A DNA stretch of 64,000 nucleotides. It comes from JANNAT01 sp031384605 (GTDB lineage: Bacteria > Pseudomonadota > Alphaproteobacteria > Rhodobacterales > Rhodobacteraceae). Shown piece after piece: positions 1 to 8,160 of this stretch. The translations under genes were made by a program, and so were the position numbers. Numbering within the stretch: position 1 is the stretch's first letter; the number at the start of each line of letters is the position of its first letter. A model generated the notes under the pieces. That model saw only the letters and a program-made list of their open reading frames with translations, was not told where the DNA came from and ran no database searches. The stretch lies in NCBI GenBank assembly GCA_031384605.1, contig JANNAT010000078.1, forward strand, positions 1-64,000, in the 5' to 3' direction.

Positions 1-2
1 CG

Positions 3-954
<952 letters not shown>

Positions 955-977
<23 letters not shown>

Positions 978-1716
978 TGACCATGACGGATCGGTTGCCG
1001 CCCGTGTGGCGGCGCTGAACGCGCGCTATCGCCATCACGGGGCGACGGCGGTGCTGGAACATTCCTTGCGCGACGTCGATCTGGGGTCGGTGGCGCTGGT
1101 ATCGTCATTTGGCGCGGAATCGGTGGTGCTGTTGCATCTGGTGTCGGTGATTGCGCCCGAAACCCCGGTGTTGTTCATCGACACCCGGATGCTGTTTGCC
1201 GAAACCCTTGAATATCAGCGCACTTTGGCCGAATCCTTGCCATTGTGCGACATCCGCACGATCCGCGCCGCCGCGCCCCGGCTGGCGTTGGAAGACCCCG
1301 ACAACACGCTGCATCAGTTCAATACCGATGCCTGCTGCGGCGTGCGCAAGGTGGAACCGCTAGAGCGCGCGCTGGCGCCGTTTGACGGCTGGATCACCGG
1401 GCGCAAGCGCTATCAGGGATCGGCGCGGGGCCAGGTTGATTTCTTTGAGGCCGAGGGCGATCTGCGCATCAAGGTGAACCCCTTGGCGCATTGGGGCCGC
1501 GATGATCTTGAAGAATACATCGTCAACAACCGTTTGCCGCGCCATCCGCTGGTGGCAAAGGGGTATCCGTCTATCGGCTGCGCGCCTTGCACATCGGCGG
1601 TAAAACCGGGTGAAGATCCCCGCGCAGGCCGTTGGCGGGGTTCGGAAAAAACCGAATGCGGCATTCACTTTGTCGATGGCAAAGCCGTCCGCATTCCCAA
1701 AGGAGCCGCCGCATGA
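955..1716 (+). CDS. cysH: Phosphoadenylyl/adenylyl-sulfate reductase, [4Fe-4S] type
   Basis: Reduces adenylylated sulfate (APS or PAPS) to sulfite. From the ATG at 955 it has 253 residues. A double cysteine (C127-C128, in DACCGVRK) and a CxxC (C209, C212, in GCAPCTS) form the signature of the iron-sulfur-containing class, which in other bacteria prefers APS. The catalytic cysteine lies in the ECGIH motif (C235) near the C-terminus. The start could also be the in-frame ATG at 967; both overlap the end of cysI. The stop codon overlaps the ATG of the next gene (ATGA). Confidence 0.93.
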
Positions 1717-2126
1717 GCGTTCTTGTCACCGACGCAGGCTTTGCGCCCGTCACACCTGTGGCCTTTGTCACTTTGACAGATATTGCCACCCACACAGGTG
1801 CCGTCGATCTGGCCCATACCGACGATCCTGAGGCATTGTTGCCTTTTTTGCCCGGCCTGACGCTGATCCGCGTCGCCTTTCCGGCGTTCAACGATGGCCG
1901 CGCCTTTACCATCGCGCGGCGGTTGCGGGAATTGGGCTATGCAGGAACCCTGCGCGCGCATGGCCCGGTGATTTCCGATCAATATCCGATGGCGCGGCGG
2001 GTTGGCTTTGATCAGGTGGAAATTCCAGATGATCTGGCGGCACGTCAGCCCGAAGTTCAATGGCAGTCGCACGCCGATTGGGCAGCGCATGATTACCAAA
2101 GCCGGTTGCGTGCCGGGAATGCGTGA
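1713..2126 (+). CDS. DUF934 family protein of the sulfate assimilation operon
   Basis: A 137-residue protein of the DUF934 family, which in many proteobacteria sits beside cysH/cysI and is assumed to assist sulfite reduction. No catalytic motif is visible. Recognisable family sequence includes RVAFPAFNDGRAFTIARRLRELGY and the C-terminal WQSHADWAAHDYQSRL. The start is the ATG at 1713, overlapping the cysH stop in an ATGA arrangement and preceded by AAAGGAG at 1699-1705. The gene is almost certainly cotranscribed with cysI and cysH. The biochemical role is unknown. Confidence 0.88.
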   Translation: MSVLVTDAGFAPVTPVAFVTLTDIATHTGAVDLAHTDDPEALLPFLPGLTLIRVAFPAFNDGRAFTIARRLRELGYAGTLRAHGPVISDQYPMARRVGFDQVEIPDDLAARQPEVQWQSHADWAAHDYQSRLRAGNA

Positions 2127-2190
2127 CGCCTCTTGCCGCACTTGGGGGTTTTCCTTTGGCCCCGCCCGACATATCTAATACGAGATTGAA

Positions 2191-3021
2191 ATGACCCAAA
2201 CGGCCCCGATGACCCTTGATGCCCTGCCCGCTGCAAAACAGCACCTGCCCGATGCGCAAACCGTCACGGCGGTGAAACACTGGACCGACCGGCTGTTTTC
2301 CTTTCGCGTGACGCGCCCCCCATCGCTGCGGTTCCGGTCGGGTGAATTCGTGATGATCGGCCTGCTGGGCGACGCGGGCAAACCGCTGTTGCGCGCCTAT
2401 TCCATCGCATCCCCGTCCTGGGATGACGAGTTGGAGTTTTATTCGATCAAAGTGCCCGATGGCCCGCTGACCAGCCGCTTGCAGCATATCAACGTGGGGG
2501 ATGAGATCATTTTGCGCCCCAAACCGGTGGGCACCCTGGTGCATGACGCGCTGTTGCCCGGCAAACGGTTGTGGTTTTTGGCGACGGGCACGGGCCTTGC
2601 CCCCTTTGCCAGCCTGATGCGCGACCCTGACACTTACGGCAAATACGACCAGATCATCATGATGCACACTTGCCGCGAGGTGGCCGAACTGGCCTATGGC
2701 CGCGATCTGGTGGCCAGCCTGAAAGAGGATCCGCTGATCGGGGAATTGGTGGGCGACAAGCTGCTGTATTACCCCACAACCACGCGCGAGCGATCGCCTT
2801 TAATGGGGCGCATCACTGATAACCTGACCTCTGGCAAAGTGTTTGCCGATCTGGGCCTGCCCCCCATGGATCCGGCGTCAGACCGCGCAATGGTTTGTGG
2901 ATCGCTTGCTTTCAACGTCGATGTTAAGGCAGTGTTGGAAGGTTACGGGCTGCGCGAAGGCGCAAATTCCGAACCGTTGGAATACGTGGTCGAAAAAGCC
3001 TTTGTCGGAGACGGGATATGA
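2191..3021 (+). CDS. fpr: Ferredoxin--NADP(+) reductase
   Basis: FAD enzyme of 276 residues that exchanges electrons between NADPH and ferredoxin/flavodoxin. The FAD-binding motif RAYS is at residues 68-71, and the NADPH-binding motif GTGLAP is at 133-138. The chain ends EKAFVGDGI, giving an Fpr-like tail. It follows DUF934 by about 65 bp in the same direction, and in this setting probably supplies reductant to the sulfite reductase. The stop overlaps the next start (ATGA). Confidence 0.93.
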   Translation: MTQTAPMTLDALPAAKQHLPDAQTVTAVKHWTDRLFSFRVTRPPSLRFRSGEFVMIGLLGDAGKPLLRAYSIASPSWDDELEFYSIKVPDGPLTSRLQHINVGDEIILRPKPVGTLVHDALLPGKRLWFLATGTGLAPFASLMRDPDTYGKYDQIIMMHTCREVAELAYGRDLVASLKEDPLIGELVGDKLLYYPTTTRERSPLMGRITDNLTSGKVFADLGLPPMDPASDRAMVCGSLAFNVDVKAVLEGYGLREGANSEPLEYVVEKAFVGDGI

Positions 3022-3329
3022 CTTATCGCCTGATCGCCCTTGGACTTGTTGCAAGCTTTATGCCCGGTTTGGCCGCAGCAGATGGTGCGTCAATATCATT
3101 GGCGAATGGCACCGATCATGTCTTCACCTCGGTAACCATTTCGGCGCTGGATCAGGATGTTACTTTGGGGGCAAGCATAAAGCCGCTGCGTCCGGGGCAA
3201 AGTGTGACCATTCCGTTAAAAGGGGTGGAATGTCAGACGGTTGACGTTTTTGCGGTTTATGAAACCGATAAGATGATCTCAACCATTGCCGATGCCTGCG
3301 ATCCGGCAATTTACACCCTGACCTATTGA
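3018..3329 (+). CDS. Small secreted protein of unknown function
   Basis: Unrecognised 103-residue protein. The N-terminus (MTYRLIALGLVASFMPGLAAADG) is a good signal peptide with a likely AxA cleavage site after about residue 21. The mature part is mostly polar, beta-rich in appearance, with two cysteines (in VECQTVD and ADACDPA) that could form a disulfide. The start overlaps the fpr stop by 4 bp, so it is probably translated from the same mRNA. Function is unknown; the predicted location is the periplasm. Confidence 0.72.
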   Translation: MTYRLIALGLVASFMPGLAAADGASISLANGTDHVFTSVTISALDQDVTLGASIKPLRPGQSVTIPLKGVECQTVDVFAVYETDKMISTIADACDPAIYTLTY

Positions 3330-3384
3330 CGGGCTGGCCATCGGATTTATCACCGGATCAACGGCTTTACTGACCTTCCGGCAT

Positions 3385-3417
3385 AAAAAAGCCGCGCCAG
3401 GGTTGCCCCGGCGCGGC
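3385..3417 (-). terminator. Rho-independent terminator for the Ala-rich protein gene
   Basis: An 8-bp perfect stem, GCCGCGCC (3391-3398) and GGCGCGGC (3410-3417), is followed on the minus strand by six T residues (the A run at 3385-3390). It lies downstream of the minus-strand gene ending at 3441. Read on the plus strand it could also end the cys operon, though less well. Confidence 0.8.
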
Positions 3418-3421
3418 GCAA

Positions 3422-3439
3422 TTTTGCCCGAAGGCAAAA
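3422..3439 (-). terminator. UUCG-capped hairpin just after the Ala-rich protein gene
   Basis: On the minus strand the sequence reads TTTTGCC-TTCG-GGCAAAA, a 7-bp stem with a stable tetraloop starting two bases past the stop codon. It forms a tandem with the stronger terminator beyond it and may protect the mRNA 3' end. Confidence 0.55.
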
Positions 3440-3440
3440 A

Positions 3441-3899
3441 TTACATACCCATCGCAGTCTTAACAGCAGCCAGTGCTTCGGCAATCTTGGTTGGATCAGC
3501 GCCAGCGGCTTCGATGCCTGCCTTCAAAGTGGTCTTCAGACCGGCGTCCAGCGCCGACGCGTCGATCATTGCCGAGATCTTGGCAACGTCAAAGTTTGCT
3601 GGATCCAAAGTGGCCATTGCATCAGTGGCAGCGTCGGTTGCGGCAGCGGTGCCTTCGGTCGCGGCAGCACCGGCTGCTGCAGCAGCAGCGGCTGCTTCGT
3701 CAGCTATCTTTTTGGCTTCGGCGGCGGCAGCATCTTCAGCAGCTTTTGCGGTCGCTGCAGCTTCGTCAGCCGCTTTGGTTGCAGCTGCTTCGGCAGCAGC
3801 AGCCATTTCGGCCACTTTGCCGGGTTTGTAAGCAAACTGATAGTAAGCACCACCAGCCAGCAAGATCAGCACAAGGCCAATAAGGACGTTTCTGTTCAT
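3441..3899 (-). CDS. Ala-rich membrane-anchored protein, unknown function
   Basis: 152 residues from the ATG at 3899, which has GGGAG upstream (minus strand) and is preferred over the longer in-frame start at 3914. Residues ~4-22 (NVLIGLVLILLAGGAYYQFAY) form one membrane segment or uncleaved signal. Residues ~35-90 are an Ala/Glu/Lys/Asp helix (EAAATKAADEAAATAKAAEDAAA) likely to form a coiled coil. The C-terminus (LDPANFDVAKISAMIDAS to AVKTAMGM) looks like a small globular helical domain. It is an envelope-located protein with no recognised function, followed by two hairpins. Confidence 0.75.
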   Translation of the reverse strand: MNRNVLIGLVLILLAGGAYYQFAYKPGKVAEMAAAAEAAATKAADEAAATAKAAEDAAAAEAKKIADEAAAAAAAAGAAATEGTAAATDAATDAMATLDPANFDVAKISAMIDASALDAGLKTTLKAGIEAAGADPTKIAEALAAVKTAMGM

Positions 3900-4080
3900 G
3901 TCACATTCTCCCAAGACAGTTTATGGTCGGATGGCCGCGATATGACAGAATTGATGGCAAATGAAAAGACCCACGCTGCGCTGCGGCGGTGTCAAAGCCC
4001 AAACCATCCGCCGTTTAGCTTGCTTTAGCGGTTGAAGCCCACGCGCGCAGCGTTTATCTTGCGCCCAGTTGAAATTGCCT

Positions 4081-4097
4081 AAAGGACCGATACCATA
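4081..4097 (+). promoter_or_regulatory. Shine-Dalgarno and non-standard AUA start of infC
   Basis: AAAGGA (4081-4086) is placed 8 nt before ATA (4095-4097), where the conserved IF-3 N-terminus (ARRPHNAPPQRETGPRIND) begins. The nearest upstream in-frame stop is TAA at 4080-4082, and no ATG, GTG or TTG occurs in frame before GTG 4209. The rare start fits the known AUU/AUA starts of infC genes, which IF-3 itself discriminates against. Confidence 0.75.
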
Positions 4098-4634
4098 GCC
4101 CGCAGACCCCACAATGCCCCGCCGCAACGCGAAACCGGCCCCCGCATCAATGATCGCATCCGTTCGCCAGAAATTCGCCTGATCGGCGCTGATGGCGAAA
4201 ATGTTGGCGTGGTCACTCCCGCCCGCGCGATGCAAATGGCCGAAGAGGCCGGGCTTGATCTGGTCGAAATCTCGCCCAACGCGGAACCGCCGGTTTGCAA
4301 GATCATGGATTTCGGCAAGTACAAGTATGAAACGCAAAAGCGTGAGGCCGAGGCCCGCAAAAAGCAGCACATCATCGAGATCAAGGAAATCAAGTTCCGT
4401 CCGGGCACGGATACCAATGATTACGACGTGAAAATGCGCTCGGTGCTGAAATTCCTCAGCGAAGGCGACAAAGTGAAAATCACCCTGCGCTTTCGCGGAC
4501 GTGAGATGGCGCACCAGCAACTGGGCGTTGAATTGCTGAACCGCGTGTCGGCCGATGTTGTGGATGCCGGTAAGATTGAATCGATGCCCCGGCTGGAAGG
4601 CCGCCAGATGGTGATGATGATCTCGCCGAAGTAG
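4095..4634 (+). CDS. infC: Translation initiation factor IF-3
   Basis: 179 residues if read from ATA 4095. IF-3 binds the 30S subunit, keeps ribosomes dissociated and checks the start codon-initiator tRNA pairing. The N-domain (RINDRIRSPEIRLIGADGEN) and linker (KYKYETQKREAEARKKQ) are followed by the C-domain (IEIKEIKFRPGTDTNDYDVK, KVKITLRFRGREMAH). Starting at the first conventional codon (GTG 4209) would remove about 38 conserved residues, so the longer form is chosen. Autoregulation through the rare start is likely by analogy with E. coli. A strong bidirectional terminator follows. Confidence 0.93.
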   Translation: MARRPHNAPPQRETGPRINDRIRSPEIRLIGADGENVGVVTPARAMQMAEEAGLDLVEISPNAEPPVCKIMDFGKYKYETQKREAEARKKQHIIEIKEIKFRPGTDTNDYDVKMRSVLKFLSEGDKVKITLRFRGREMAHQQLGVELLNRVSADVVDAGKIESMPRLEGRQMVMMISPK

Positions 4635-4643
4635 GGCGAGAGT

Positions 4644-4703
4644 AAATTCCTTCGAAGGAATTTGCAAAAATTTTCGAAAATTTTTGGGGGGCCACTGGCC
4701 CCC
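4644..4703 (+). terminator. Double AT-rich palindrome plus GC hairpin between convergent genes
   Basis: Three structures sit in tandem. The first is AAATTCCTTCGAAGGAATTT (4644-4663). The second is AAAAATTTTCGAAAATTTTT (4666-4685), separated from the first by GC. The third is GGGGGCC-ACT-GGCCCCC (4687-4703), followed by TTTA. They separate infC from the convergent MmcQ/YjbR gene and can act in both directions. The first two recur in inverted order at 31682-31723. Confidence 0.8.
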
Positions 4704-4704
4704 T

Positions 4705-5043
4705 TTATGCTATGCCGTGATCAGGTGCTGCGATAGACTGCGGTGCGACATTGCGCCATGCGATCCCCAGAACTGATCGCACCAGCCCTGCATCCGCCGC
4801 CGACTGATCCACCACCGTCCACCCTTGCCGCCCCCAGCCACCTTTGATTGGCGACATTATCAAGGGCTCGGCCGCGCACAGCATTTCCTGCTGATCAGCC
4901 GTCAGTTTCACATAACCCAGCCCTTCGGCGGTAAAGCCTGCGAAAATCTTGTTGCGTACGCGAAAGTCCGCCTTGCCGAAATGCGATTTTTCCTCGGCTT
5001 CAGGGAACTTCAGTGCAACGGTTCGAAACACGTCAGTGCCCAT
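4705..5043 (-). CDS. MmcQ/YjbR family protein
   Basis: 112 residues from ATG 5043; a 10-residue longer in-frame start exists at 5073. MmcQ/YjbR (DUF419) proteins have a CyaY-like fold and are described as DNA-binding-like, but their role is unsettled. Family signs are FPEAEEKSHFGKADFRVRNKIFA near the N-terminus and the GGWGRQGWTVVD segment. It is a monocistronic gene converging on infC. No catalytic residues are evident. Confidence 0.8.
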   Translation of the reverse strand: MGTDVFRTVALKFPEAEEKSHFGKADFRVRNKIFAGFTAEGLGYVKLTADQQEMLCAAEPLIMSPIKGGWGRQGWTVVDQSAADAGLVRSVLGIAWRNVAPQSIAAPDHGIA

Positions 5044-5103
5044 GTGTCTTCTTTCTTCTGCTTTCTCAACCAAGGTCGAACCTCCGGCACTGCCGGGGGT
5101 TTT

Positions 5104-5976
5104 TCAATTCAGCGCGTCGGTCAGGCACGCACTTTCCACCGGCCCCCGCATATGGCGCAAGGTGGCGTCGATGCCCTTTGGGCTGCGGTTGAAGACATCC
5201 GACGGGATGATAATCTCAACAGGCGATCCCAGCGGCATCAGCCCCCAGTATCCCCCCAGTCCCGTCAATGCTTCGGGCCGGCAGATCGCAGGGTCCTCTG
5301 ACGGGCAAAGCACGTTGCACAGCGCGACCAGTGCATCGGCCTGGGGTGCCAATGTCGCCCAGGCCGAAAACCCTGCAAGATCAGTGTCTTGCCCCAAAAC
5401 CGCCCGTTGCGGATCGGCAGGGTGCGGGCCATCCCCCGGTGGCACCCACCCGTCGCGCATCGCAAAGGCCCAAAGGCTGGGCGGATAATCGGGGTGATCT
5501 GCAACTGCCGCAAAGCCATGTTGCTGGCGGCGCGACAGCGTCAGGGCGGCAAACTGTGCGGCGCGCGGCTCATCCAAGCGCGCGAAGTCCAGGATGATCT
5601 GCGTTGTCGCATCCGTGTCCCAAAGTGCCAGCCACGCCACCGATCTGGGATCTTGCAGCCGCGCACTTTCGATTGTCCAGTTCTGGCCTGACACCCCGCC
5701 CGGTTGGCGTAACACAGCAATACGTTCAACCCGCGACAACCCAGCCAGCCATGGGCCTTGCAGGGCGGCAAAGCGGTCAATCTGCCCCAACAGCAATTGG
5801 GCTGATGCGTGGCCACCTGCGGCCAATCGCGCCAAGGCCGGCAGCGCATCCGCTTCGTTGCCGTCAAGCCATTGCGCAAGGATCGCATCGAATTCGGCAT
5901 CGGCCGCCCGCGCGGTTTCGGTCCGGGCAGCGGATGCCAGACACAAAACTACCATAAGGGCTAGCAATATGCGCAT
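5104..5976 (-). CDS. Periplasmic protein with a Sel1-like segment, unknown function
   Basis: Unrecognised 290-residue protein. A signal peptide is clear (MRILLALMVVLCLASAARTETARA). Residues ~30-70 (FDAILAQWLDGNEADALPALARLAAGGHASAQLLLGQI) resemble a single Sel1/TPR-type helical hairpin. Six cysteines lie near the C-terminus (around ALCNVLCPSEDPAIC and ESACLTD), which suggests disulfides in the periplasm. It lies alone between the MmcQ/YjbR and MoeA-like genes. Function is unknown. Confidence 0.72.
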   Translation of the reverse strand: MRILLALMVVLCLASAARTETARAADAEFDAILAQWLDGNEADALPALARLAAGGHASAQLLLGQIDRFAALQGPWLAGLSRVERIAVLRQPGGVSGQNWTIESARLQDPRSVAWLALWDTDATTQIILDFARLDEPRAAQFAALTLSRRQQHGFAAVADHPDYPPSLWAFAMRDGWVPPGDGPHPADPQRAVLGQDTDLAGFSAWATLAPQADALVALCNVLCPSEDPAICRPEALTGLGGYWGLMPLGSPVEIIIPSDVFNRSPKGIDATLRHMRGPVESACLTDALN

Positions 5977-6018
5977 GTCATCAGTGTCGATCTGAACCGC
6001 GCCAAAAACAAGCCCCGT

Positions 6019-7020
6019 TCAATCCGGCTCGCGCAATTGTGGTCTGATCGGGATTTCCTTCAAAAGCCCCCCCACCCCCATTGCCGCGATGTCGTCATCC
6101 GTCACCTCCAACCCGCAAGCCAGCCGTTCCAGCACCCAATCCGCGCCGTTCAGCGCCGGGGATCGTGCGCAGCCGGGCAGGCCCACCACCGGTCGCCCAC
6201 CCAACGCACCCAAAAACAACAGATTTCCCGGATCAACCGGCATGCCGAACCGCATAACATGCCCGCCCGCCGCTCGCACCGCCTCGGGGGCCACGTCATA
6301 GAGATCAGATGTGGCTGACCCGGTCAGGATCAACACCAGATCCCCGTCCAGCCCGACCAAGGCCTGTTTGATAGCTGCCAAATCATGCGGCACCGTTACG
6401 CAAACTACCAGCCGCATGCCCAGCGCCCGCAAACGTGCCTCGATCGCACGCCGACCCTTGGCGGCAAGTTTGGCATCCTGGCCCGGCACTTGCGTCAACA
6501 CCAAAGCCGCCGATTGCAGCAACACTGGCCGCACCCTGATCGCCGCCTTGGCTGCACGGCACGCCTGCGCCACCGCGCCTGCGTCAACCCCGTAGGCAAT
6601 GATTTTGACCGTCCCCACCAAGGTGCCCGCCACCACGCGCGTCAACGGCGCAAGGGTGGCCAGTGTGATCGCGGGATCAATCCGGTTCAGCGCCAGCACC
6701 GCCGCGGCATCGACCTGCACCACGCCCGGCCCAATGGCATTCAGGTTCACCCTGCCGGTAAAGGCTGTGGTCAGCGATAAACATTGCGCCGCCGGATCGG
6801 GCACCAAAGCCTGTGCTAGGCGTGTTGCCGCCTGATCTTCGCCGATATCACCGGTGCCCATCCGGGCCACCACGACCGTTGCAATCCCCGCACTTTGCAA
6901 TGCGGCAATATCGGCGGCAGCCAGCACCTTGCCCTTGCGCACCCGCTCTGCACCCAGCACCACCGAATGCGCCAGCACCGCGCCCAAAGCCTGATCAACC
7001 GGAACCGGGCCAAACTGCAT
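6019..7020 (-). CDS. Molybdopterin-binding protein, MoeA/MogA-like
   Basis: 333 residues. The N-terminus (FGPVPVDQALGAVLAHSV) and the central segment ending in LTGSATSDLYDVAPEAVRAAGG carry the MoCF/MogA-type molybdopterin-binding fold. GMPVDPGNLLFLGALGGRPVVGLPGCARSP is the conserved late loop. Proteins of this type follow XdhC in Rhodobacterales and probably act in molybdenum cofactor modification or insertion for hydroxylases. The start overlaps the xdhC-like stop, so translation is coupled. The exact reaction is not known. Confidence 0.82.
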   Translation of the reverse strand: MQFGPVPVDQALGAVLAHSVVLGAERVRKGKVLAAADIAALQSAGIATVVVARMGTGDIGEDQAATRLAQALVPDPAAQCLSLTTAFTGRVNLNAIGPGVVQVDAAAVLALNRIDPAITLATLAPLTRVVAGTLVGTVKIIAYGVDAGAVAQACRAAKAAIRVRPVLLQSAALVLTQVPGQDAKLAAKGRRAIEARLRALGMRLVVCVTVPHDLAAIKQALVGLDGDLVLILTGSATSDLYDVAPEAVRAAGGHVMRFGMPVDPGNLLFLGALGGRPVVGLPGCARSPALNGADWVLERLACGLEVTDDDIAAMGVGGLLKEIPIRPQLREPD

Positions 7021-8033
7021 CAGCCGCGCCGCAGGGTTTCGGTGATTTGCGCAAGGATTGAGACGGCAATTTCGGCGGGTGTTTTGGCGGCAATATCAAG
7101 GCCCACGGGGGCGTGAATGCGGGCAATCTCAGCAGCCGTGAACCCTGCCTCGGTCAGCCGTTCTACCCGCTTGGCATGGGTTTTCTTTGATCCCAGACAC
7201 CCCAGATAAAACGCAGGGCACCGCAACGCATAGCGTATTGCCGGATCATCGAGTTTGGGATCATGCGTCAGGGTCACAATCGCCGTGCGGGCATCGGGTT
7301 TCAAGACACCCAAGGCATCGTCTGGCCAGTCAGCCAGCACCACTTCGCCGGGAAAGCGTTCCGCCGCGCCAAACACATCGCGCGGATCAATCAGGCTGGG
7401 GTCGTAGCCCGCCAGCCGCGCCATCGCCACAAGGGGTTGGGCAATATGAACCGCGCCTACGATGATCAGGCGCAGGGGTGGGTTATGGGGGGCAATAAAG
7501 CGGCCATCGTCTTCGGTCCCTGCCCGGTCAGACCGCAAGCGCGCGTCGGTGGCCAAATCCGCACCGGGCGACAACAGCGCACGGGTCCAATCGGTCAAAT
7601 GAACGGCGTATGCCACCGCGTGCCGGGCGGCGCGGGCTGCAACCAAATCTTGCAGCATCGCCACTGGAAGGGCCGCGCCTATGGGTTCAACCAGAATTCT
7701 GATCGTGCCGCCGCAGGCCAGACCGACTGAAAACGCGGTTTCATCGGTGACACCAAAGGTTAGCGTGCGGGGTTTACCGTCGCCCAGCGCCTCCAGCGCT
7801 TCGGTCACCACGGCGCCTTCGACGCAGCCGCCCGATACAGATCCCATGATCTGACCCGCCCCCGATATTGCCAGTTGGCTGCCTGCCTGACGCGGCGCTG
7901 ATCCCCAGGTTTCGACAACTGTGGCCAGCACAGCCCCTTGACCAGCAAGATGCCAGTTCAGGGCGGCTTCGGGGATCTGGTCATGAGCGAAGTTCGGGGC
8001 GAAGGCTGGGGCAATAATTGGGGCGTTGGTCAT
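7020..8033 (-). CDS. XdhC/CoxF family Mo-cofactor chaperone
   Basis: 337 residues from ATG 8033, with AGAGG upstream; an extended in-frame start at 8102 has no such site. XdhC-like proteins bind and sulfurate the molybdenum cofactor and deliver it to xanthine/CO/aldehyde-type hydroxylases. The XdhC signature GSVSGGCVEG is at residues 64-73. The C-terminal Rossmann part contains LIIVGAVHIAQPLVAMARLAGYD and FYLGCLGSKKTHAKR. It is the penultimate gene of the minus-strand maturation cluster and overlaps the MoeA-like gene. Confidence 0.88.
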   Translation of the reverse strand: MTNAPIIAPAFAPNFAHDQIPEAALNWHLAGQGAVLATVVETWGSAPRQAGSQLAISGAGQIMGSVSGGCVEGAVVTEALEALGDGKPRTLTFGVTDETAFSVGLACGGTIRILVEPIGAALPVAMLQDLVAARAARHAVAYAVHLTDWTRALLSPGADLATDARLRSDRAGTEDDGRFIAPHNPPLRLIIVGAVHIAQPLVAMARLAGYDPSLIDPRDVFGAAERFPGEVVLADWPDDALGVLKPDARTAIVTLTHDPKLDDPAIRYALRCPAFYLGCLGSKKTHAKRVERLTEAGFTAAEIARIHAPVGLDIAAKTPAEIAVSILAQITETLRRG

Positions 8034-8117
8034 GCGGGCACCTCTTTGCGTCGCAGTATGCGGCAGGACGCGGCGCACGGCTATTGGCAAAAGGTGGGGC
8101 AAGCGCGAAATGCAAAT

Positions 8118-8141
8118 GGCCCCAAGGTTTCCCCTGGGGCC
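8118..8141 (-). terminator. Hairpin after the OmpA-family gene
   Basis: The stem GGCCCCA (8118-8124) pairs with TGGGGCC (8135-8141) around a 10-nt loop. It lies 20 bp beyond the minus-strand stop at 8161 and is followed by an AT-rich but not T-pure tract. It probably terminates the OmpA-family transcript before xdhC. Confidence 0.55.
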
Positions 8142-8160
8142 AATGTTTAAGGGCCAAGCC

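Noticed and set aside
4209..4634. infC starting at GTG 4209
   Set aside because: It would lose about 38 conserved N-terminal residues that are open in frame upstream and preceded by a good ribosome site.
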